This document shows positions 1 to 8,465 of a stretch of 64,000 nucleotides of DNA, one piece after another. The DNA is from Eupransor demetentiae (lineage in GTDB: Bacteria; Bacillota; Bacilli; Lactobacillales; Lactobacillaceae). The position numbers were made by a program, and so were the translations under genes. How positions within the stretch are numbered: the stretch's first letter is position 1; each line of letters starts with the position of its first letter. Location: NCBI RefSeq assembly GCF_963930865.1, contig NZ_CAWVOH010000001.1, forward strand, positions 620,001-684,000, given 5' to 3'. The notes below the pieces were generated by a model. It ran no database searches, was not told the origin of the DNA, and saw only the letters and a program-made list of their open reading frames with translations.

Positions 1-2020
1 GTACTTCGTCTAGGTTGTAGCGCAGGGCCAAAGCATCGTGGGTGACAACCAAAACTTCACTTTGTTTAGCCACGACGTCCACGGCCAAAAGGCGGCTGTC
101 TTCCGTCTTTAACTTCATGGCGACCGAAGACTTCTTCTTATAGGACTTCGGTACCAAATCAGCAATTTCAGACTGCTTGATAAAGCCGTCATTACTTGCC
201 AAAAGGAGGTTGCCGGCCTGCTTAGGATCATCAAGAACTAAGGCCTTAATGATGTATTCATCACCGCTCCAGTTCGACAAATCCTGGGAGAAGTGCGAAC
301 CGGTTTCCTTCCAGCGCAAGTCCGGTAATTCATGGACGGGTCGGTAAATCACGTTGCCAAGATTAGTAAAGAGCAAAAGATGCTGGGTCGTGTTCAAAGT
401 TTTTTCCAAAACAATGGCATCGTTTGCAGCTAAGCCATTTTCGTCCGAAGAGGCCTTGAAGGAACGTAGAGAGGAACGCTTGTAATAACCGTTTTGTGAA
501 ATCAAAACGCGCACGTCTTCTTCTGGAATCGTGACGGCAGTGTCAATAACCAAGTTTTCAATTTGATCTTCAATGACACTCTTACGAGGAGAAGCATAGG
601 TCTTCGTGATTTCCTTTAGTTCATCGCGAATGACACCGTGCAGTGCTTCCTGCTCGTTTAAGATCTGATTCAAGCGGTCAATCTTCGCCTTCAATTCCGC
701 ATGCTCGTCTTCCAACTGCGTAACATCAGTGTTGGTCAAACGATAGAGCTGCAAAGTAACGATGGCCTCGGCCTGTGGCTGGGTAAATTGATATTTATCC
801 ATCAGGTTTTGCATGGCGTCTTTGCGGTTCTTTGACGCTCGGATAGTGGCCACCACTTCATCCAAAATGGACAACATCCGAATCAAACCTTCGACAATGT
901 GCTGACGGGCCTGAGCACGGTGTAGTTCGTAAGCCGAACGCTTTAGAACAACTTCCTTACGGAAGTCCAAGAAGGCTTGCAAACCGCGCTTTAGACCGAC
1001 TAGCACAGGCCGCTGGTCATGAATGGCAATCATGTTGAAGTTATAAGAAATCTGCAAATCCGTCTTCTTGAAGAGGTAGGTCAAAATCCCTTCGGCAGAA
1101 GCGTCCCGGCTTAACTCAATAACGATTGACAGACCATTACGATCCGATTCATCACGCACTTCGCTAATGCCAGCCACTTCCTTGTTCAAGCGAATGGCAT
1201 CGATGCGGGCTACCAAGTTAGACTTGACCACATCGTAGGGAATTTCAGTTATTTCAATTTTTTGCTTACCACCCTTAAGGGGTTGTACTTCGGTCTTGGC
1301 ACGGACGACAATCCGGCCACGGCCCGATTCATAGGCCTGCTTAATGCCATCCAAACCTTGAATAATACCACCAGTGGGAAAATCAGGTCCCTTCACATAA
1401 CGCATTAACTGCGCCAAGGAAGCATCGGGATGATCCAAGAGGTAAACCAATGCCGAATTAATCTCTTTCAGGTTGTGCGGTGGAATTTCCGTGGCATAAC
1501 CGGCAGAAATCCCCGTTGCACCGTTAATGTAGAGGTTCATCACCCGCGAAGGCAAGACCGTTGGTTCATAGGCTGAATCATCAAAGTTCAAGACCATATC
1601 AACGGTTTCTTGGCCCAAATCGCGGAGCATTTCACCCGAAATCTTGGACAAACGTGCCTCAGTATAACGCATGGCGGCAGCGGGATCGTTATCGATTGAC
1701 CCATTGTTTCCGCTCATGTCAATGAGGGGCTCGCGGACCTTCCAGTCCTGGGACAAGCGCACCATGGCTTCGTAAATCGAGGAATCACCATGTGGGTGAA
1801 AGTTACCCATAACGTTTCCAACCGCCTTGGCGGACTTACGGTAAGGATGGTCAGCAGTATTGCCATCTTCCTCCATTGAGAAGAGAATTCGGCGCTGGAC
1901 AGGCTTCAAACCATCTCGAATATCTGGCAGGGCTCGCTCTTGAATAATGTATTTAGAATATCGGCCAAAACGTTCACCCATCACCGCTTCTAGTGAGAGT
2001 TCTTTAATCCGGTTTGCCAT
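1..2020 (-). CDS. parC: DNA topoisomerase IV subunit A (partial, C-terminus beyond window)
   Basis: Breakage-reunion subunit of topoisomerase IV, which decatenates daughter chromosomes together with ParE. About 673 codons are visible, from the ATG at 2018-2020 to the window edge, with no stop. The breakage domain shows HPHGDSS near residues 75-81 and the AAAMRYTEARL motif with the active-site tyrosine at about 119. Later residues form the beta-propeller C-terminal domain. Ser80 and Glu84, the usual quinolone-resistance positions, are the susceptible forms. The gene follows parE with 34 bases between them and should share its transcript. It is cut only by the window boundary and shows no sign of decay. 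Confidence 0.97.
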   Translation of the reverse strand, partial: MANRIKELSLEAVMGERFGRYSKYIIQERALPDIRDGLKPVQRRILFSMEEDGNTADHPYRKSAKAVGNVMGNFHPHGDSSIYEAMVRLSQDWKVREPLIDMSGNNGSIDNDPAAAMRYTEARLSKISGEMLRDLGQETVDMVLNFDDSAYEPTVLPSRVMNLYINGATGISAGYATEIPPHNLKEINSALVYLLDHPDASLAQLMRYVKGPDFPTGGIIQGLDGIKQAYESGRGRIVVRAKTEVQPLKGGKQKIEITEIPYDVVKSNLVARIDAIRLNKEVAGISEVRDESDRNGLSIVIELSRDASAEGILTYLFKKTDLQISYNFNMIAIHDQRPVLVGLKRGLQAFLDFRKEVVLKRSAYELHRAQARQHIVEGLIRMLSILDEVVATIRASKNRKDAMQNLMDKYQFTQPQAEAIVTLQLYRLTNTDVTQLEDEHAELKAKIDRLNQILNEQEALHGVIRDELKEITKTYASPRKSVIEDQIENLVIDTAVTIPEEDVRVLISQNGYYKRSSLRSFKASSDENGLAANDAIVLEKTLNTTQHLLLFTNLGNVIYRPVHELPDLRWKETGSHFSQDLSNWSGDEYIIKALVLDDPKQAGNLLLASNDGFIKQSEIADLVPKSYKKKSSVAMKLKTEDSRLLAVDVVAKQSEVLVVTHDALALRYNLDEV

Positions 2021-2054
2021 TGTTAATCATTCCTACTTTCTACTCGAAAATATC

Positions 2055-4157
2055 TTAAAACAAATCTAAATTCTCAACTTGATCGTCGGGACCCTGCTTC
2101 TTTTTGGATTTAGCCACTGGCTTTTTAGCAGGGGCTTCTTCGTCTTCGACGGCATCGGCTGGGCTTTCACCCTGCATGACCTTTTCAAAGACGTCGGCGT
2201 GCTTGCCGTCACCTTCAACGTTATCCAAAATGGAACCATCTTCCTCCATGGTGAAGGAAACGTTGGCTTCAATCCACTTACGACGTGGATCAACCTTGTC
2301 ACCCATCAAAGTGGAAACGCGTTTTTCAGCCAAAACAGCATCATCGATTTTAACCCGAATCAAAGTGCGTGATTCAGGCGCCATCGTGGTTTCCCAAAGC
2401 AAGTCAGCATCCATCTCACCCAGTCCCTTAAAACGACTAAGCTTATAGTTTCCAGTGCTCTTCTCCGTGATGCTAGCCAATTCATCGTTGGTCCAGGCAA
2501 AGTCATCGGCCTTTTTCTTCGATGAATAGGTAATCCGGTAGAGCGGTGGCAAAGCGATGTAAACCCGACCAGCCTCAATCAAGGGACGCATGTACTTATA
2601 GAAGAAGGTCAGGAGCAAAGTTTGAATGTGGGCCCCATCATCATCGGCATCGGTCATGATAATGACCTTATCAAAGGCGGCGTCCTTGATATTAAAGTCC
2701 GGCCCGACCCCTGCGCCAATGGCATAAATCATGGTCGAAATTTCTTCGTTCTTTAAAATGTCGGCTAACTTCGCCTTTTCCGTGTTCAAAACCTTACCAC
2801 GCAAAGGTAGGATGGCCTGGAACTTACGGTCACGACCCTGCTTAGCAGAACCACCGGCTGAGTCACCCTCGACCAAGAAGAGCTCGTTCTTGTCGGCATT
2901 CTTCGACTGAGCCGGTGCTAACTTACCTGAAAGCAAACGGTCCTTTTTGCCTTTACTTTTACCGGTTCGGCTTTCTTCACGAGCCTTACGAGCAGCTTCA
3001 CGCGCTTCACGAGCACGCAAAGACTTCCGGACAATCTTTTGGCCGAAGTCCCCGTTTTCTAATAAGAAACGTCCCAAGGTTTCGTTAACGACAGAATCCA
3101 CGACACCACGAGCCTCGACCGTTCCCAGCTTGTCCTTGGTCTGACCTTCAAACTGAAGTAAGTCTTCGGGCACACGAAGGGAAATAACGGCTGAAAGGCC
3201 TTCACGAACGTCAGAACCCTCCAAATTCTTATCCTTGTCCTTCAACAGGTGCACCCGGCGGGCATATTCGTTAAAGGCCTTGGTCCAAGCTGAACGGAAG
3301 CCCATTTCGTGGGTTCCACCGTCCTGGGTCCGGACGTTGTTAACAAAAGAAAGCAGGGTTTCGGAATAACCGTCGTTGTATTGCGCTGCAACGTCAACAA
3401 CGATGCCCTCTTCTTCGCCTTCAAAAGTCATGACCGGTCCCAAAGCAGCCTTATCTTCGTTTAAGAAGTCAACAAAGGCGCGCAAACCGTGGTCATAGTG
3501 GTAAACTTCCTGGCGAACTGGATCGACACGTTCATCGGTTAGAACGAATTTCACACCCGACATCAGGAAGGCCGCTTCACGCAAGCGTTCGGATAAAGTA
3601 TCAAATTTAAAAATCGTCGTTGAAAAAATCTTTGGATCAGGCTTAAAGGTAACGGTTGTTCCCGTTGAACCCTTAACGGCGCCCTTATCGACAAGCGTGC
3701 CAACTGGCTGACCGCCATCGACAAAGTTTTCGACCCAGCGGTGGCCGTCACGAACAATATCGACTTCCAAAGACTCGGACAAGGCGTTCACAACGGAAGA
3801 ACCAACCCCGTGCAGACCACCAGAAGTCGAGTAACCACCCTGGCCAAACTTTCCACCAGCATGGAGCACCGTCAAAATAACTTCCGGCGTGGGCTTTCCA
3901 GATGAGTGCATCCCCACCGGCATACCACGGCCGAAATCCTGTACCGTCACGGAGTTATCTTCGTGAATCGTCACCTTAATTTCGTTTCCAAAGCCACCTA
4001 GGGCTTCATCGACGGCATTATCGACAATTTCGTAAACCAAATGGTGGAGGCCACGGCCATCGGTCGAACCAATGTACATTCCGGGTCGCTTCCGGACGGC
4101 TTCCAAGCCCTCTAAAATTTTAATTGAATCTGAATCGTAGTGATTATTCTTAGCCAA
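2055..4157 (-). CDS. parE: DNA topoisomerase IV subunit B
   Basis: ATPase subunit of topoisomerase IV, 700 residues. The GHKL ATPase domain is at the N-terminus (RKRPGMYIGS, then EIVDNAVDEA with the Mg-binding Asn, and lid GGLHGVGSSVVNAL). The transducer domain follows. The Toprim domain carries EGDSAGGSAKQGRDR and the acidic DADDDGAH. The start is a TTG codon (4155-4157) preceded by GAGG eight bases upstream; no ATG fits. The adjacent downstream parC separates it from GyrB, the close paralogue. It is transcribed away from plsY. Confidence 0.97.
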   Translation of the reverse strand: MAKNNHYDSDSIKILEGLEAVRKRPGMYIGSTDGRGLHHLVYEIVDNAVDEALGGFGNEIKVTIHEDNSVTVQDFGRGMPVGMHSSGKPTPEVILTVLHAGGKFGQGGYSTSGGLHGVGSSVVNALSESLEVDIVRDGHRWVENFVDGGQPVGTLVDKGAVKGSTGTTVTFKPDPKIFSTTIFKFDTLSERLREAAFLMSGVKFVLTDERVDPVRQEVYHYDHGLRAFVDFLNEDKAALGPVMTFEGEEEGIVVDVAAQYNDGYSETLLSFVNNVRTQDGGTHEMGFRSAWTKAFNEYARRVHLLKDKDKNLEGSDVREGLSAVISLRVPEDLLQFEGQTKDKLGTVEARGVVDSVVNETLGRFLLENGDFGQKIVRKSLRAREAREAARKAREESRTGKSKGKKDRLLSGKLAPAQSKNADKNELFLVEGDSAGGSAKQGRDRKFQAILPLRGKVLNTEKAKLADILKNEEISTMIYAIGAGVGPDFNIKDAAFDKVIIMTDADDDGAHIQTLLLTFFYKYMRPLIEAGRVYIALPPLYRITYSSKKKADDFAWTNDELASITEKSTGNYKLSRFKGLGEMDADLLWETTMAPESRTLIRVKIDDAVLAEKRVSTLMGDKVDPRRKWIEANVSFTMEEDGSILDNVEGDGKHADVFEKVMQGESPADAVEDEEAPAKKPVAKSKKKQGPDDQVENLDLF

Positions 4158-4363
4158 AACTTTGTCCTCAAACTCGTTTTTTTCATCTTGCCAGACCGTT
4201 ATTTACTAGTGAGCAGACAACGGCCAATCTATTTCATAATAGAGGAAATCCCATGCCCTGACAAGCAGGAAGTCAATAATTTTTATCATGTGCTAGCAAG
4301 CTGTGATAAAATTGTAGCTACTGTCATTCATTTTAAAATTATTATTTAATTGAGAAGGTTACT
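4158..4363. promoter_or_regulatory. Divergent promoter region between parE and plsY
   Basis: This 206-base gap separates two divergent genes and must hold both promoters. On the plus strand an extended -10-like element (TGATAAAAT, about 4303-4311) lies about 50 bases ahead of plsY, whose ribosome binding site is AGAAGG. No convincing -35 box is seen for either direction. The assignment rests on gene orientation more than on motif quality. Confidence 0.4.
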
Positions 4364-4978
4364 ATGCTTAAAATTATTATCATGTTTATCCTGGCTTATT
4401 TGCTGGGCTCACTTGTCCCGGGATATTGGATTGGTAAATACATTTACCATACCGACATCCGCAATGAAGGTTCCGGTAACATCGGCACGACCAATGCCTT
4501 TCGCATTTTGGGGCCAGTTCCCGGAATTGCCGTCCTACTCATGGACTTATTAAAGGGAACCCTTGCCGGCTTCCTACCCATGATTTTCGGCGTTGACATT
4601 AACCCCATGTTGGTTGGCCTAGCAGCTATTTTGGGCCATACCTTCTCCATTTGGATTGGCTTTAAAGGTGGTAAGGCCGTCGCGACTTCCGCGGGCGTTT
4701 TGCTGGCCTACAACGCCCCCTTCTTCTGGATGGTTTGCGCCGTCTTTGTGACCATGTTGTTGCTGACTTCGATGGTTTCGGTGGCTTCCATGGTCGGCTT
4801 TTCCTTTGCCACCATCATGTCAATCTTTTACTACCATGACATCATCCTTTCAATCGTTGCCATCGTCTTGACCGTCTTTGTTTTCTACCGTCATCGCAAC
4901 AACATTGGCCGTATTTTGCACGGCGACGAAAGTACCATCCCCTTTGGTTTGGTTTACTGGTCCCGTAAGAATAAATAA
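4364..4978 (+). CDS. plsY: Glycerol-3-phosphate acyltransferase PlsY
   Basis: Transfers the acyl group of acyl-phosphate (made by PlsX) to glycerol-3-phosphate, the first membrane step of phospholipid synthesis. The 204-residue product is a multi-pass membrane protein of typical family length. It shows the family blocks: EGSGNIGTTNAFR (motif 1), GHTFSIWIGFKGGKAVATS (motif 2) and HRNNIGRILHGDES (motif 3). The start is ATG with AGAAGG about eight bases upstream. It converges on dtd, and its last codons and stop lie inside the shared palindromic terminator at 4965-5018. Confidence 0.95.
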   Translation: MLKIIIMFILAYLLGSLVPGYWIGKYIYHTDIRNEGSGNIGTTNAFRILGPVPGIAVLLMDLLKGTLAGFLPMIFGVDINPMLVGLAAILGHTFSIWIGFKGGKAVATSAGVLLAYNAPFFWMVCAVFVTMLLLTSMVSVASMVGFSFATIMSIFYYHDIILSIVAIVLTVFVFYRHRNNIGRILHGDESTIPFGLVYWSRKNK

Positions 4979-5018
4979 AAAAGACGTCCAGCTGGACGTC
5001 TTTTTTATTTATTCTTAC
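4965..5018. terminator. 54-bp perfect palindrome: bidirectional terminator of plsY and dtd
   Basis: A perfect inverted repeat centred between 4991 and 4992 (core GACGTCCAGCTGGACGTC), flanked by symmetric A and T runs. It works as a rho-independent terminator on both strands. It also encodes the final Lys-Asn-Lys and TAA of both convergent genes: the plsY stop ends at 4978 and the dtd stop ends at 5005, exactly mirrored. Confidence 0.9.
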
Positions 5019-5451
5019 TATCAATCATGATGGTTACAGGACCATCGTTGGTCAGAGAAACATGCATATCGGCTCCAAACTGCCCCTGTTCAACATGTAA
5101 ACCAGTCGCTTTAACCGCAGCATTGAATTGGTCATACAGTGGTTTAGCCAATTCTGGACGGGCAGCAGCCATAAAGTTTGGCCGGTTACCTTTATGCGTA
5201 TCAGCAAAAAGCGTGAACTGCGAAACAGATAAGACGGCCCCTTGAACATCCAAAATGGACTTATTCAGCTTGCCCTCTTCGTCCGCGAAAACCCGCAAAT
5301 TGGTCATTTTACGAACCAAATAATCAAGGTCTTCTTGACCGTCACCTTCGGTCACTGCCACCAAAGCCAGGTAACCTTGGCCAATCTGGCCAACCGTTTG
5401 GCCGGCAATGTCAACCTGGGCTTGGCTAACCCGTTGCAAGAGTAATCGCAT
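5005..5451 (-). CDS. dtd: D-aminoacyl-tRNA deacylase
   Basis: Removes D-amino acids mischarged onto tRNA, notably D-Tyr. The 148-residue length is normal for the family. Both signature motifs are present: SVSQFTLFADT around residues 77-87, and NDGPVTI near the C-terminus, which carries the cross-subunit Gly-cisPro. The start is ATG at 5449-5451. It lies downstream of rel and a membrane-protein gene on the same strand with only two bases after the latter, so it is probably the last gene of that operon. A rel-dtd neighbourhood is common in Firmicutes. Confidence 0.95.
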   Translation of the reverse strand: MRLLLQRVSQAQVDIAGQTVGQIGQGYLALVAVTEGDGQEDLDYLVRKMTNLRVFADEEGKLNKSILDVQGAVLSVSQFTLFADTHKGNRPNFMAAARPELAKPLYDQFNAAVKATGLHVEQGQFGADMHVSLTNDGPVTIMIDSKNK

Positions 5452-5453
5452 GC

Positions 5454-6032
5454 TTACCTCCAGTCAATAATCTGCTTGGTTGAAACCCGAATTCGCTGCA
5501 AAGCGTGTGGAATTAAACGTCGCAAGAAGAGCGAACCGTGAACCGTGATCAAGAGCGCGTCCAAGGCATCGGCCTTAATGATGTAAAAGACCAAGAACAT
5601 CACCGTGGTCGGTGGTAAAAGAATCAAAACAAAAGCCACCCAAGCTCGTTCAAAAAGCCAAGTGCGCAAAGAATTGCGCAACTCCCATTTATCAAGGGTC
5701 AAAGGCTCCAACTTCGCATGATCAAAATTAACTTTTGGCTGACCAAAGAGCCAGGCCAATAGTGGTACCCCGGCGGTCAAAAATAGAATCAACCACCATA
5801 GCGCCGTGTTATGCACAATCAAACGAGGCAAGTGTAGGAATCCTTGAAAGAGCCAGTAGGGCGTGACTAAGATTCCAGAAATAATTAAGCACCAAAGCAA
5901 CCAAACATGGGCCTTTGAAGCCGGCAACTCCTCCGGCGTAAAGTAAGACTTTTTTGCCTTAGTATCCACGACCAAAGTGCCCGCCTGTCCTTTTTGGTTA
6001 ACTGGGCGAATCGCCATAATCGTATCTTTCAC
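5454..6032 (-). CDS. Uncharacterised multi-pass membrane protein
   Basis: I do not recognise the family. The 192-residue product has a short polar N-terminus and about four hydrophobic segments: two around residues 43-100 and a hairpin around 125-150. It ends in a basic tail with several Arg. The start is taken as GTG (6030-6032), because AAGGAG sits seven bases upstream; the in-frame ATG at 6015-6017 lacks a good site. It lies 14 bases after rel and 2 before dtd, so it is translated from the same message. A role linked to rel is only suggested by position. Confidence 0.75.
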   Translation of the reverse strand: MKDTIMAIRPVNQKGQAGTLVVDTKAKKSYFTPEELPASKAHVWLLWCLIISGILVTPYWLFQGFLHLPRLIVHNTALWWLILFLTAGVPLLAWLFGQPKVNFDHAKLEPLTLDKWELRNSLRTWLFERAWVAFVLILLPPTTVMFLVFYIIKADALDALLITVHGSLFLRRLIPHALQRIRVSTKQIIDWR

Positions 6033-6046
6033 TTCAAAACTCCTTT

Positions 6047-8284
6047 TTAGTGGAACGTTCGCTTTACGTCGGAAACATATGGAAGATTATTCAAGGCCGC
6101 CATGATGTCTTCAAGCTGCACGAGGTTACGAACCCCAAGAGAGAGCGAAACCTGCATCATGTCACCCTTAGTAACGTGACCATTGACCCCGTTTACGTAG
6201 CGAGTGTGGTTGTTAACCGAACGCAAAATGCCATTCAAGACACCCGAAATATTTTCACCGTGTACGGTCAAGTCCGCCGTATAATTTGGCTTCTGACCAG
6301 CTTCATCTTCCCACTGCACGTCAACAATTCGCTGACCAGACTCAGTGGCAGAAGTGATGTTAGGACAGTCGATTCGGTGAACCGAAACACCACGGCCCTT
6401 GGTGATGTAACCCTTAACGGGATCCCCTGGCACCGGCGTACAGCAACGGCCTAAACGAATAAGCAAGTTATCGACACCAGCAATCACAATGTCATTGACG
6501 TGACTGCCCTGCTTACGCGACATAGCGGGCGCATTTTGCGTAATCTCGTGTCCTTCTTCCAAGAGCTCGCGCTGCAATTCCTGCGCTTGGGCTTCTTCTT
6601 GGGCGGCACGGGCTTCTTCGGTTAACTTCTTGACGACGGCCTGAGGCGTAGCATCGCCGAAACCAACCGCAGCCAGCAAGTCATCCATCGAGTTCAAGTG
6701 CAATTTTTCAGCCGTAGCTGTTAAATGTTCCTCGTCAAGGAAATCACTGGCCTGGTAGTGTTCTTCTTCCAAACGCTTGCTGAGCAGCTCACGACCCGCA
6801 GCAATGTTGTCATCGCGGTCAAGCTGCTTAAAGTACTGCTTAATTTTGTTACGTGCACGACGAGTGGAAACCAAGGGCAACCAGTCACGGCTTGGCGTCG
6901 CACTGGGGCTCGTAATGATTTCAACGATGTCACCGGTTTGAATTTTATAGTCCAAAGGAACAATTCGGCCGTTGACCTTGGCACCAGTGGTCGTCATCCC
7001 CACCTTGGAATGGATGGAAAAGGCCATGTCAAGCGTACCAGCGCCCTTAGCCAATTCGTAAACATCACCCTTGGGTGAAAAGGCATAGACTCGATCAGAG
7101 AAGAGATCACCTTGGACACCAGCCATGAAGTCTTGGGCGTCACGGGCCCCTTCTTGTAGCTCCAAAATCCCCTGAATGACGTTTAGCGCCTGCTGGTCCT
7201 TATCGCGGGTGTCCGCCTGCTGGTCGGATCCCTTGTTTTGCTTGTAGGCCCAGTGCGCCGCAACACCAAATTCCGCCACTTCGTGCATGTGGTGAGTACG
7301 GATTTGAACTTCAAGCGGACGGCCGCCAGGACCAATGACCGTGGTGTGCAAACTCTGGTAACCGTTGGCCTTTGGCAAGGCAATGTAATCCTTAAAACGG
7401 CCTGGAAGGGGCGTCCAACGCGAGTGAATCATCCCTAAGATGGCATAAGTATCGGGAATTGTGTCCGTCAAAATTCGAACAGCTGAAAGATCATAAATTT
7501 CATCAAAGCTCTTATGCTTATCAACCAACTTACGGTAAATCGAGTAAATGTGCTTAGGACGGCCGTAGACTTCGACATCCTTGAGGTGGAGTTCCTCGAC
7601 GGCGGCGTTGATTTCATCAACCGCCTTTTGGATATAGGCCAAACGTTCTTCGCGTTTCATGTCCATCATGGAAGCAATCTTGTGGTAGGCTTCCGGATCG
7701 AGGTAGGACAAAGACAAATCTTCTAGTTCCCACTTGATGGCCGAAATTCCCAAACGGTCTGCCAATGGCGCATAAATATCAAGGGTTTCGCGGGAAATTC
7801 GCTTTTGCTTTTCAGGACGCAGCGCATCCAAAGTCCGCATGTTATGCAAACGATCCGCCAATTTAACGATAATGACACGGATATCCTTTGACATGGCCAA
7901 AAGAAGCTTGCGGTGGTTTTCGGCCAAACGTTCCTCGGAACTCTGATACTTAATCTGACTGATTTTTGTGACGCCATCAACGATTTGAGCGACGACGGGG
8001 CCGAATTTTTCCTGAACGTCTTTTAATTCAGCCGGCGTGTCTTCAACGACGTCATGCAAAAAGCCGGCCACGACGGTCGGGGCATCCATTTTCAGTTCGG
8101 CCAAGATTCCGGCAACCTGAATGGGATGGATAATGTAAGGTTGGCCCGAAGAACGCTTTTGGGGCGCATGTAACTTTTCGGCCCACTTAAAGGCTTTTTG
8201 GACCTGTTCAATGTCACTCGGATTCATGTAATCCTTGGCCATATTTAAAACATCTTGGGCATTGTATTCGCGGTACTTTGTCAT
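6047..8284 (-). CDS. rel: Bifunctional (p)ppGpp synthetase/hydrolase Rel
   Basis: Makes and degrades the alarmone (p)ppGpp in response to amino-acid starvation. It has 745 residues. The HD hydrolase domain has His53, His-Asp 77-78 and Glu-Asp 81-82. The synthetase domain has DLSAVRI near 265 and RFKDY at 296-300; RxKD is the form found in bifunctional enzymes. A TGS domain, a conserved CC region (RCCTPVPGD) and a C-terminal ACT domain follow. The ATG at 8282-8284 is chosen because GGGAAGG lies about seven bases upstream; the longer frame from 8311 has no binding site. All catalytic motifs look intact. Confidence 0.96.
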   Translation of the reverse strand: MTKYREYNAQDVLNMAKDYMNPSDIEQVQKAFKWAEKLHAPQKRSSGQPYIIHPIQVAGILAELKMDAPTVVAGFLHDVVEDTPAELKDVQEKFGPVVAQIVDGVTKISQIKYQSSEERLAENHRKLLLAMSKDIRVIIVKLADRLHNMRTLDALRPEKQKRISRETLDIYAPLADRLGISAIKWELEDLSLSYLDPEAYHKIASMMDMKREERLAYIQKAVDEINAAVEELHLKDVEVYGRPKHIYSIYRKLVDKHKSFDEIYDLSAVRILTDTIPDTYAILGMIHSRWTPLPGRFKDYIALPKANGYQSLHTTVIGPGGRPLEVQIRTHHMHEVAEFGVAAHWAYKQNKGSDQQADTRDKDQQALNVIQGILELQEGARDAQDFMAGVQGDLFSDRVYAFSPKGDVYELAKGAGTLDMAFSIHSKVGMTTTGAKVNGRIVPLDYKIQTGDIVEIITSPSATPSRDWLPLVSTRRARNKIKQYFKQLDRDDNIAAGRELLSKRLEEEHYQASDFLDEEHLTATAEKLHLNSMDDLLAAVGFGDATPQAVVKKLTEEARAAQEEAQAQELQRELLEEGHEITQNAPAMSRKQGSHVNDIVIAGVDNLLIRLGRCCTPVPGDPVKGYITKGRGVSVHRIDCPNITSATESGQRIVDVQWEDEAGQKPNYTADLTVHGENISGVLNGILRSVNNHTRYVNGVNGHVTKGDMMQVSLSLGVRNLVQLEDIMAALNNLPYVSDVKRTFH

Positions 8285-8362
8285 CAGCAAGCCTTCCCCA
8301 CTCTTTGTCATCTAAAACTAAAATTTGTCAGTCTTAGGATAAAGTCTACATATATGTATTGT

Positions 8363-8391
8363 ATTATAGTGTAAAGGTATGGCGGGCACAA
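8363..8391 (-). promoter_or_regulatory. Putative rel promoter
   Basis: On the minus strand a TATAAT box (8363-8368) is preceded, after 17 bases, by TTGTGC (8386-8391), a 4-of-6 match to the -35 consensus. It lies about 80 bases ahead of the rel start codon. Confidence 0.55.
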
Positions 8392-8424
8392 GCTTGAGCG
8401 CCTGCATAAAAAGCTGAATAGCGG

Positions 8425-8440
8425 TACAATACAATATTGT
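8425..8440 (+). promoter_or_regulatory. Putative -10 and small palindrome ahead of the MFS gene
   Basis: A TACAAT hexamer (8425-8430) is directly followed by the perfect palindrome ACAATATTGT (8431-8440), 25 bases before the start codon. The palindrome could bind a dimeric repressor at the transcription start. There is no clear -35 box. Confidence 0.35.
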
Positions 8441-8465
8441 CGAATAACATTAAAGGAGTCTGGCT

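Noticed and set aside
1..2020. Possible truncated or pseudo parC
   Set aside because: The frame is intact up to the window edge; the missing C-terminus is only the cut of the window.
2079..2448. Long antisense frames over parE and similar ones elsewhere
   Set aside because: They lie fully inside strongly conserved genes, have low-complexity translations and no ribosome binding sites.
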